Source: Hydractinia symbiolongicarpus (lineage: Eukaryota > Cnidaria > Hydrozoa > Anthoathecata > Hydractiniidae). From it: a stretch of 64,000 nt of DNA. The stretch covers positions 23,004,001 through 23,068,000 of the forward strand of contig NC_079876.1 of assembly GCF_029227915.1 (NCBI RefSeq), read 5' to 3'. Shown piece after piece: positions 28,591 through 38,844 of the stretch (position 1 is its first letter; every line of letters begins with the position of its first letter). The position numbers and the translations under genes are program-made. Under the pieces are notes generated by a model. The model made no database searches. It was not told where the DNA came from and saw nothing but the letters and a program-made list of their open reading frames with translations.

Positions 28591-31500
28591 TTATTTCTCT
28601 TTCAACCGGTAATGTCCCCTAGCCAGTGTGGTGATCTGATCTGTCTGAACAATTCTCTTATCATCGGCCCTATTCAGAGCAATCTTTGTGACTTCCTGGG
28701 TGTATAAATTATGGCCTTTGTTATTAATACAACGCCAAGTTTTGTTAATATCGATGCCTTCCTTCAGACATTGCTCATAGTCCTCAAAAGTGATACATTT
28801 TTTTGTTACAGCTCTCTTGACACCTTTTGCTTTGCGATCACCCCCCCCCCCCCCCCTCTTTTGTGAGACTCCTGTATGCATAAGCCTTCGGTCTCAATGT
28901 GATGAATGAGGTCATGATCTTACCGCCTAGCTCATCTTTCATTAAGCCGACGACCTTCTTGTTCTTCCCGATGGGCAGGGACCTATTGTCATTCTTGTCA
29001 TAAGCACTCGTGTCAAAACGTGCCTCCGCATCATCGGCAATGTCGCGGTAGAAGTTCTCTGTTCGTATGTGGTATACGAACAAGTCCGTGTCCATATATT
29101 GAAGCCGCAGCTTGCTGCCGTACTTTGGCTGCATGTAGTCGTAGTGGAACTAATACATGACGGTTTTTGATTGATCCAAGATAGCTTGACCAATATACAC
29201 GGGCTTATTCATTTTAAAACCCGTTCTACCCATCTCAATACCCATGAGGTTCTCGCTGAAACAAGTGCCGCTTTTAAAGTATTTTTGCATGGTCAGCTTC
29301 GTATATGTCGGCAGTTCTAAGCCTTGTGTTGTGATCGATATAGTCCCGGAGCCAGGCACTATGTTTGAATTAAATAGCACGGTGGACCTTCTTAAGCTCG
29401 AGCCGTGTTTCAAGGCTTGATGAAGAGCCCCGATGTGCACTACGTACTTCTGTTTATGCTTGAGATTTGGTATGAGCTTTACAACTCTCTGAATCATCCT
29501 ACGCTCCGGCAGGAAGGGTAGCTCGTTGTGCTTGTCGTGGAGCTCCTTCGGGTAATCAACATCGACCTCCAGGAGGTACCCATGCTTGTTATCAGATACA
29601 AGCTTCTCGATCTTCTTTTCATTGATTATCTCTATATTTAATATCCATTTGAATCCTTGAGTGGGTAGAGGCTGTTGCAATGCCCACCCGTACAGGTTGT
29701 TGGCGTCAAGGTACTGCAAGTATGACGACTCCTTATCAGGATCGTATTGATCATCCATATACTTGTTGTTAGCCCTCGCGTACTTGTGAACACTCTGCGT
29801 AATACCACCCCTTATTCCGCGCTCGAACATCAGAAGCATGTCAGGATCCGTAAGGAGCTCCAACTTGATTTTTGTGTACTTCAACGCTGCCTTTTATGCC
29901 AAGCCTGGTGCGGAGTAAAAGTGCGCAGGATCGAGCTTGTAGTTCTCCTGGCACACGTTTCGAAAACTATGGAAGATGTCAGTCAATAGCAGGACATCCG
30001 TCACTAAATACGCGACGTGGTAGTCACCCATGGTAGTCTCTGGTCCCTTTGGAATAATAGCATTCCATACCTTCCGGGCATGATCATAATCGTGATCGCT
30101 TATACCATTCATGTTTAAATCGCTATAGAAGGCCTCTCTAGGTGGAAGCACAGTATCCTCGAATCGTCGCCAACTATCCATGTATTCGTAGGGATATATT
30201 CCTTTCCTCAACATGAGCCGGTACAAATCATCATCACTGAAATAGTAGCTCATGGCTGGTGTATTGGCCTTAACTCGATCCTTGTCGAGCTGCTTCGAGG
30301 TATTTGATTCACGACTGCTGCACCAAAAGCTTGCTACATACTTATCATCGATGCATACGAATTCCAGACATGTATCAGCGCACTGCTGGCATTTCATGCC
30401 TGCCGTGTTCGTACCAATAAGGTTACTTGCCAATTTCTCCAATGAGGATGCCATAAATCTACAGGAATCTATGAATCTGATTTCGATCTTTTTATAAAAT
30501 TCACCGTCACCATACTCCATACCTGCAATGGGTACAATGATTTTAACATTGAAGCTGATGTACTTCTCGGTATTCTCGGCGATGCATCCTATATCCTGAG
30601 TGTCGTATTTCTTCCCTAATTCACGGATAAACAAGTGAGCATCATAGCCCGATAGATTGTGAAATATGACTGGTACATGGTTGGGTATTTTATACTTAAG
30701 GTTGCAGGTATTGTGGGGTGCTCCTCGAAACAGCCCTGTGTAATGACAATGATCCGAACTTTTCTATTTTCATCGTTGAATGGCTTCATGCATATATGGC
30801 ATGTATCTTCAGCATCATATCATCACCCTCCGTTAATGGTAGCATAGGCTTCTGGGGAAACAGCGAGTAAAGCCTTTTTACCTCGTCTTCCAGATGTTGA
30901 ACGAATAACTCTACGCATCCCTCACCCCTGCACTTATACAGGGGATCAAGGACCTCACCATATGAGAATGTTGAATATGTTGCCTACCCACATGGTCATG
31001 GTAATTTAGGGTCTTAGTCTCTGTATCCCGAGCATTCTCTTTCGGAATCAGTAGGCTTTCAAAATCCGCATAGATGGCAAAGGGTACTTTGAATTGTTGC
31101 TGACCATCTTGATAATATAGTCATTTCTCCTTTTTGTTGGGCATCGTGATCTTTGCCGCTTCATTGTCTTTGCAGTAGGTATAATGATTGTCTCTTGATT
31201 CTATCGTTAGAAATCCTTGTAAATAACTCATACAAAAGCGCATCTTCCTAGTATTCCTAGATATCTCGCTACTTAATAATCGAGAAATATTTTTGATTAG
31301 CCTGCTTCTCTCTTTCATTAAATGTTGATCGCCGCAAGATATTAAAACTCTTCCCTATTGTATACAGAACGTTTACGGCAATGTCTGGATTGTTTCTTTC
31401 AAATTTGTTCTAATCCTTGATGCTTGTTGGAAACTCGATGCCCTGCCAGTTATATATATCTATATAAGGTCAGCTTGCTCATTCTTTGAGGATCTTTTGC

Positions 31501-32440
31501 TATATCCTCATAATGCAAGGCGGCTACTATAGCCCATCGGAAACATTCTTGATTGTTGTTATTCGGATTAATTACAGCCTTCTTCGTAGCGATCCACTTG
31601 GGTGTTTCAATGTATGAGGAGCCTCTCGTAAGCTTGAGCTTGTGGAAGTCCACGTCGGATGTAGGATGCGGCCGATGCTAAACCCAGATTTGGGTAATGC
31701 GGGATTTTCGATATGTGTTTTCATTTGCGTGAACATTGTTTCCATCAATTCATCCACGATTGTGCCTTGAAATACTGATGTCATGTTGCTGTGGAATACC
31801 TTGTCTACCTCAATAAACTCGTTAGTACCATCGATTTGCTTTTCCATAGGATCCAGAAGGAGCACTGGATTTTCGCAGATCCCATGTCTTCCACTTGGTT
31901 TTCAATGAGTGTTTTTACATTTGATCGAACCATGGCCAGGTATCCATCAATATCTGTTCCATCAATACCATCTATACGATAAATTTTGAATGTTTTGTGT
32001 AATGCATGCTTATGCTCCTGAGGCGTAAAATCTTGGTTCGGTTGCTCTGACGCATGATCCTCTTTTGCTTCTTCCTCGTTCTCGCCAACCAGTGTTTTCT
32101 TAGCACCATCATATAGTGAAAGTATTCGTGTTTTTATCGATGTATATATACTTTGCACTGGTTTCTTGATACTCTCTGGTACATGTGATAGTAGCCACTC
32201 TGACCACTCCCGCAGCTTATTCTTGACTACTGGACGAGTTCTCTTCAGCTCCTGGCGTTCAAACTCGTTCATTTCCTCGAACTTGGGAACGTAAGGCTCG
32301 ATGTTCTTCTTAATAGGACGGGATCTTGCCATCTCTTGTTTTTCAAGAAATGGCAAGATCCGTAATTTTGAATAACCCGTAAGCCCACGGGTTTTCGCTA
32401 TTGCGTGTAATTGTTTTACGGTATTAGAATTCAAATTCAT
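28591..32440 (-). pseudogene. Protein-primed family B DNA polymerase, long N-terminal extension, many breaks
   Basis: Replicates the element from its ends using a protein primer (family knowledge). From ATG at 32,440: a SAP-like start (KQLHAIAKTRGLTGYSKLR), a charged linker, LPKSGFSIGRI, then ECFRWAIVAALHYEDIAKDP (about 31,550) and a finger-like stretch with HYTYC (31,160). The 3'-5' exonuclease motif FAIYADFES is near 31,060. YPYEYMDSWRRF and SAPGL follow. Motif A is YLDANNLYGWALQQPLPTQG (about 29,720) and motif C YMDTDLFVYH (about 29,090), where the usual Ser after DTD is Leu. In-frame stops are at 29,894-29,896 and 29,147-29,149. Frameshifts lie near 31,820, 31,620, 31,400, 30,650 and at a C-run (28,841-28,857). 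About 1,280 codons, at the right TIR. Confidence 0.9.
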
Positions 32441-32507
32441 CTTCTTTGTTATTTATATTTTTGATCTCAATCAACAATTTTTCTGGCGCGGTCATATTTT
32501 TGAGTAA

Positions 32508-32719
32508 GGGAATTTCCCTTTACTCATATTATGTATAATATAAGTATATGCTATTGCGCATGACGTCATATATTTCTAGTATATATCATTTAATATTATT
32601 ATGTATTGGTTATTAGTATATAATATCATTTCATATTATTTTGTGTTGGTTATTGGCATTATAAGGAATTTCCCTTTGGTCGACGTCGACTGCGTCAGAA
32701 CAGACATTTCTCTATCTCT
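32508..32719 (-). repeat. Polinton right terminal inverted repeat
   Basis: Reverse complement matches 17,852-18,067 with substitutions and small indels. It carries GGGAATTTCCC at 32,508-32,518 and GGAATTTCCC at 32,665-32,674. Its inner edge holds a copy of the first seven codons of the left-end gene, here followed by a stop after 11 codons. Confidence 0.9.
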
Positions 32720-34900
32720 CGTCATAGGAATAATAAATCACTGTTCTCGGCTATTTCGCAACCTGAGTTTGCACTATGAAATTCTTCATTAACCACAAAA
32801 AGCGTCGCAACAAAAAAAGCCGAAAATACACAAGTAAAGTCAATTAGAAGCAGGATTAGCGATTACCAACTTACTTTAACTTACAAAATACTTTAACCCC
32901 TTGGGCCAAACTTATCCTATACATTTTTTTGATCAGCGTTTCAAGATCTATTCGACGAAGGCAACAGGTATGAAAATTTTTAAACCCTTATATCTCATTA
33001 CCGCTCATTAAAAGCACATGACCATTTATATTTTCTTGGTCAGCAGTTTAAGTTTTACACAATAAAAGCAACGTGAAAACCTGGCTTTTTTGTGGACGGG
33101 TTGCTGACGTCATTAAAATTCAAATGACGCTTCTGTTTTATTTTTTTCCTGCCTCAGTGGATTTTTCCACAGGCTTTATCGACTAGTATTATTTATAAAA
33201 AGTTACCAAAGTAAAAGTTACCAAAGCCATTGCATTGCACTTTGAAGTTTAAAGCTAAATAATTTGGAAACGGGGTGGTGACGTCGGTTATTTTTCACTG
33301 TGTGCGTAACTAAGGACCACCTGGGACCAAAATGGAACCAATGTCCTTAGGCTAGATCAACCCACCCGTTTCAGAACAGATGGGTTAATGACGTCATCCA
33401 TTAAACCGTTAACCCCATTACTTTGTAACCGTTCATCAAAACTACAAGATCCTATATATTCTCTTAGTCAACGTTTAAAGCCCTACACAATGGCACAGCG
33501 GGTTGGAGAATTTCTGAATAAGGAAATTTTCTTTATTGGTGGGTGGGACGTCATTAAATTTTTTAAACCTTTATACCTCCTTAACCGTTCGTTGAAAATA
33601 CAATATATATTTTTATTTTTTTGTCCATTGACAAGTAATTGCTGACGTCATCAAAATTTAAAAAAAGCATCTTTTTTATTGTGTTACCTACCTAAGTGGA
33701 ATTTTTATGTTACGTGTTATTGTTCTTATTTTTCCCCAGTAGTTAAAAAGTAATTTTTAGTTTGAGTTAATACTTTATTGGTGTATTCTGGTTTCTTAGC
33801 TATACTTAATCTTCATGGTTTTAAGCATGGAAATTTTATATTGATCTGAATCACTTTTTCATCTGCTTTTTCAAACTCAAGATGTTTTTATGACTTTTTA
33901 TGATATAATAATATAAAATTCCGTTACTTTCCACGGGCCAGACCCATTCACTTCATTTTCAGCTGGCAATATCTGCACATTGCCTTTATGATTTCTTTTT
34001 TTCTATCGCTATTAATGTTAAAAGGAAAATATCAAATAATAAGAGTCTTTAAATTTGAATATAAATACATCCCAAATGAAAATATGCCCAAATAACGTTA
34101 TGACGAAGAACTAAAACACGACAGAAATAAAATAAATATAGGTAGGTTTTATTGTTTTTGTGTTTCTTCAAATTTTTCTACATTCGTTTTAAAGATTAAG
34201 TTACGGTAAAAAAATAGCATAAAAAACTTAAAATTAAAATATTAGTTACCTGCACAAAATTTATCTTCTTACTCACATCTTACTGTTCAATTTTTAAAAA
34301 TTTTTCTTGAGTTTATAAAATGAAATAAGTACATTTTTTTTATAATTTTCATTTATATATGATAATTTCAACTAAAAAGAGTTTTGAGAATATTTCACGA
34401 AATAAATTGCTATTAAAAGTGTTGTTTATTACATTAATGTTATTTAGCAATCAACACTTCTGATATTTTAAACGTTTTTTGTCTCTGCGACAGACACACT
34501 TTCGTTAAATCAATTTGGAAGTAACAATTTGAAAATGGTTGAAAAATAAGAACAAAGTAAGAACGTAAGCTAAAAATGTAGTGCTATCCTATTTTCTGCT
34601 GAGGAGAACATAAAAAACACGGGGAATCTTTCAACGCAAATATTTTCGCAGAATCTTTTCTTGCGGTTTCTCGAAAATATTTGTACTGCGAAATAAGTAA
34701 CAAATGCCCAAAATACAAAACCGAAATAAAAACAATTTTAGGTTAACTTGTAAAAAAAAGTAAGAACACGTCAGAGCAATTTTCCTGACTCGTGTAGAAA
34801 GTTTAATAAACAAAATCACAAGGAAACTAATATAACAATAGAGTTGCAACCTTTTGTTTATCACGTGTTTAGATTTTGCTTCTAAAACCTGACCACTAAA
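32720..34900. repeat. Intergenic, degenerate repeats with TGACGTCA-type motifs
   Basis: From about 32,985 to 33,720 related units recur, each with ATTACCG/TTAACCGTTCATTAAAA, a TCTTAGTCAACGTTTAA-like segment and (T)GACGTCA(T/C) (33,107, 33,281, 33,388, 33,546, 33,643). Parts reappear inverted at 44,790-44,970. No coding sequence. The rest (33,720-34,900) is AT-rich with nothing recognised. Confidence 0.45.
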
Positions 34901-35476
34901 ATGTATCGTGGACTAGCAGTTGTCCTACACATCACCATGGTGACTTCCATATACGCAATGTCAATGAGGTTTCCAAGAGCAAAGCAGGATCGCTCTCGTG
35001 ATTTGAAATTTTTAGCTTACAACCAATGGCTTCAACATATCAACAGACCTGGCCATAAAAATGACTTGCGTTTTCTTATTAGAAGAGCTCTAAAGGTGGA
35101 TAAAGTATTTGAAAATAACTTCAAAAAGGAAAGAAATTTTTATACGAACTTGGAGAAGCAGTATACTGTATTGAACGAATATCTCAGAAATAAAAAACGG
35201 AGTACAGGTGAAGGAGGAAGAAAAACATCATATCTCAATGTAGATAATACTAAAAGGTTGAGAAGAATTTTACTCAGCAGAAGTATTGAAGGTATCTTTT
35301 CTGCTTATGACAGTGGAACTGCTGCAGCTATCAAAGCCATTGGAAGACAGTTACAATCATTAAAATCGAATGATAAAATGACTTTTTTACAGTTCTTAAA
35401 GGATAGCATTGGAGATGACAACATTCCTCAAAGAAGAGCAATCAGTGCTATACCAATCCGTCGTCCAGGAAAATAA
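34901..35476 (+). CDS. Probable secreted protein, intron-less, unknown family
   Basis: An intact 191-aa frame. The N-terminus (GLAVVLHITMVTSIYAMS, residues 4-21) looks like a signal peptide. The rest is basic and helical: NQWLQHINRPG, RFLIRRALKVDKVFENNFKK, NLEKQYTVLNEYLRNKKRS (coiled-coil-like, about 83-101), GIFSAYDSGTAAAIKAIGRQ (about 131-150) and FLQFLKDSIGDDN. The C-terminus is AIPIRRPGK. Several dibasic sites (KK, RR, KR) and a terminal Gly-Lys occur, as in amidated peptide precursors, but there is no repeated peptide. I do not recognise a family. The stop codon overlaps an AATAAA. Upstream and downstream exons cannot be excluded. Confidence 0.6.
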   Translation: MYRGLAVVLHITMVTSIYAMSMRFPRAKQDRSRDLKFLAYNQWLQHINRPGHKNDLRFLIRRALKVDKVFENNFKKERNFYTNLEKQYTVLNEYLRNKKRSTGEGGRKTSYLNVDNTKRLRRILLSRSIEGIFSAYDSGTAAAIKAIGRQLQSLKSNDKMTFLQFLKDSIGDDNIPQRRAISAIPIRRPGK

Positions 35477-38400
35477 ATCAGACACAAACATTTTTGGTAT
35501 TAACATACACTTTCATGGGTGTGTTCATTTAAAGATGTATGTTTCAAACATGAAAAATAAGAAGTAAACGACCACCTATGCGCCCTCTCATTTCAGCTAA
35601 GTTAATACAACTCTTCTTACATCCTCTGTTATTAGCGTTAGTTTCCAAAATATCACAGTCATAGATAGATAAACACCAGTTTTTCTTATATCCCCCGTTA
35701 TTGGCGTTGGATTCCAAAATATCGCAGAGATAAACACCAATCTTGCTTACATACGCGTTTAATGCGATGTCTAATAATGTCACGTGGTCAAAATCTAGTG
35801 CTGTTTAATGTTAAACTAATGTTATTGCCAGTAGTTACTGGCGTTACTTTTTACTTAAAACATGCAATAAAACTTAACAAAGTAACAAACTTACAGCTCA
35901 GTTTCTTGGAGCAAATTAAGTATGACGTCACACCTTTTTATATTTGTTATCAATATTTCAAAAAAATTAAAAATATATTTCAATGTGAAACTAAACCACC
36001 AAAATCGTAAATATTTGCGGTATGTAGAATAAGCTTCATGATATAACCCGACATTTTAAGTGATATCGCATAATGTTTTCTAGAACTTTATGATGAATTC
36101 CTTTCGATATCTGTCTTGTTCAATAGTATAACAGTTGGTACACGATAACTTTCTTGCTGTAGAGAAAAAAATACTATAGCGTCTGTTTAATGTATGTATG
36201 TTTTTACTCACGACAATAAAGATGTGCATAAGTGACGTCCTTTTAAAATCCAGCGAAGTTTATACGTATATCAGGTAGTACAAAATTTATCGAGAAATTA
36301 CCTAACGTGTGATTCCGTGTTTACGTATTCTCAAAATGCCATGCATGCGAAAGAATATCTCTATAATAATAGCCGTCGTCTGTCTGTCTCTGCGCCGACC
36401 CTCCGCTGAGTTAGAAAATGATGTTACGGAAACACGAATACCGAATGTGACATATTTTTATCCGCTTTGTTGCGACGGGTAAATATAAAGGACGGGCGAA
36501 CCCGTGGATTTTTCCACGGACAACATCCGAGCATCAAATTAATAATTGTACCGATTGGTCCAAGATGATTAGAAATATCGGATTCTGGTTATTTAAGAAA
36601 AAACTGCTGTTGTAAAAACGTCAGACAAATTCGATGTCCATGTGGTTTGAAAGTAGTCCAGGTGAGTGGTTACCTTACACATCCCGCTAAGTAGAGATAT
36701 GTCCAAATGGAAGGAAAAGTAATAACATTAGCGTATATGCATTGGACAATACGAGGCGTTTTGTCCTCCGTTGCCACACCCTTATCATCACCGTTGACCA
36801 TAAACAGCTTCTAGGGTTATTCTCCAACAGATAATCGTCTATAAAATTTGAAGGAAAAAAAAGAAACTTTAACACCATGCATCATATTCCGGGAAGGCAG
36901 AAATGCCCACGCAAAAGCCTCCCAAGACATCGCAGTGAGAGGAAAGACCCTGAAATAGCAACACTACCTGATTATAATGCGGCGTTGCATTGTATTTCAT
37001 GTTAAGTGACGATGCATTATACCCTACATACAAATTATAGAAAAGTATCAAGTCAATCGCTGCATTTACCTTTGAAGCATATTTCAGTCACAGCATGACA
37101 ACGTAATATCTTCGGCGCTATTTACGAGGTCTACCAAACTGTTACATCGATGGCAGATAAAGCTAAAACTTCTCTGTTTTAAGAAGACACGTAAATTCTT
37201 AGAGACTTTAGGAGTCCACCATCACAAATCGTTAGTAGCTTAACCCACATACCAAACATCTTGCCAAAGTTGGACTCAAGACAATGAAACGAAAGATTGT
37301 TGGCAAACTGGTCCATATGGGGGGGGGGGGGGGTTCTAACAAGCTATCTCGACCTATCGTAACATTCTTCATCCTGAGACAAATATATCGCCTGACTGAT
37401 ACCTCATTTATGTTTTCTTCTTTACGACAAGTTAAAATTATATTCATGATGTATATATTCAGATTTTTTTTTCCACTGACTTTTTGCAGCTTGAGGCACA
37501 CTTTACAAAACTGTTGAAAAACAACACCCAAACAAATATTTTTTTAAAAACACACTACAGTCCAGACGGTTCACTTTCCAGATCATAATGTAATCAACCT
37601 GAAGTTACCGGGAAGATAGATAGAAGAAATCAGAACTAAGCTCTGTATATAGGTTAATAATCTCCTCCCTCATTAATGGAGGGTAGCTACTAAAATTTTT
37701 ATTTATTTTTTTAATGGAGGAAAGGTGAGGGAAATAGCGTGTTTTAAAGAGAATAACCACTTTGAACTTAATTTCTCTAAGAATTAGTCCTGATGCATTG
37801 CCTTCTAAAGCATTATGTACAATAATTACATTAACTAATTACGAATACGTATATATTGCAGAAACAGTAGAATCATTACCATTTATAATCTCATTCACAA
37901 GATGGCTATATTATCTATTGTTAACTTGAATTCCTGTTCAAAATTTAAAGTGTTTCTTTTTAAAAAATTTTAATGTTGGCTTAATGATACTAATTTTTCA
38001 AATACGTATTTTGTGGAAGAGGTATTATGCCTATAGGGCGCACTAATGTAAGCACTTCACACCTGTCTCACGGTAGTACACTATTATTAACGAGACTTCG
38101 TTGGTGTTGCTGTTATATGATTGATAAGAGTTTTTGATTTTCTAGTCGGAGAAATATGTGTTGTAGTCCAAAAATTTAAGATATCTTTGTATTTCATTGT
38201 ATTCATTAATAAAAACGAAAATCATATGGCTATTAAATTGGATTTCTTGAAGTTAATATATTATTTACTTCCTGAGTAAATCTTTTCCCCCACTAAAATT
38301 ACTCATCAATTATCGCGAAACTATCAAATCGTAAAAATGCGTGCCGCGAATGAGTAGAACATTACACCTAAAAAGTATACGCGGAAAAATTTATACCAAA

Positions 38401-38766
38401 GGATTGATTGTGACTTAATCAAATAACATAAAAAATGAACAGAGGGAAGCCAATGCGTAAAAGATAAAATAAAAAAATAGTTAAAAAGATTTATATCTGA
38501 CTTAATTAAAAAAACATTTTTTGCTTCGTTAAATTTATAATATATTTACGATTTTTATTTTTCAGTCCAACAAAGCAATTTAAATCATACTCCGGGCGTA
38601 CAGTTTGTTCCGGATTTCTGAAAAATAAATTTATAAATTTGGTAAAATTGGAACAGTGTATGCACTGTTGTTGGACAGACAGTTTTGATACCGGGATGTT
38701 CTGTTGTGGAAGAGTGACAACATGATTGCTGTTCGTGAACACTGAATCCAGTGAAAATCGACGATT
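35477..38766. other. Intergenic region with local repeats
   Basis: A roughly 75-bp unit occurs twice at about 35,615-35,757 (both contain TTCCAAAATATC and AAACACCA). A (G)n run lies at 37,320-37,334. No supported gene. The lower-coordinate end of the ABCD3-like 3' UTR probably lies in 38.4-38.77 kb. Confidence 0.4.
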
Positions 38767-38844
38767 TTACGAGCCAAACTCTTGCGTACTTTCTTCAATA
38801 GGTTTAAAGTCATAATCACCACGTCCATCCATGTACAAAACGTA
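38767..38844 (-). CDS. ABCD3: ABCD3-like terminal exon
   Basis: Acceptor TTTTAG at 38,845 on. Encodes [20 protein letters not shown], then QEFGS and TAA at 38,767-38,769. Confidence 0.9.
   Translation of the reverse strand, partial: YVLYMDGRGDYDFKPIEESTQEFGS

Larger units (their letters stand above)
17852..32719. mobile_element. Polinton/Maverick element, complete ends, decayed genes
   Basis: A 14,868-bp unit bounded by about 215-bp inverted repeats beginning AGAGATA and ending TATCTCT. The directly repeated flank CGTCA (17,847-17,851 and 32,720-32,724) is a 5-bp match; Polintons usually make 6 bp. It encodes the defining set: protein-primed DNA polymerase B, retroviral-type integrase, A32-like packaging ATPase and double-jelly-roll capsid protein, plus accessory proteins. 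Known biology: self-replicating virus-like transposon, or integrated virus, with potential for virion formation. Most large genes contain stops or frameshifts, so this copy cannot act on its own. I did not find the adenain-type cysteine protease usual in the group. Left-half genes run on both strands; from 25.6 kb on, all run minus. Confidence 0.95.

Noticed and set aside
28843-28857. Poly-C run as a programmed frameshift site in PolB
   Set aside because: The gene has many other breaks, and homopolymer expansion or sequencing error is the simpler explanation.
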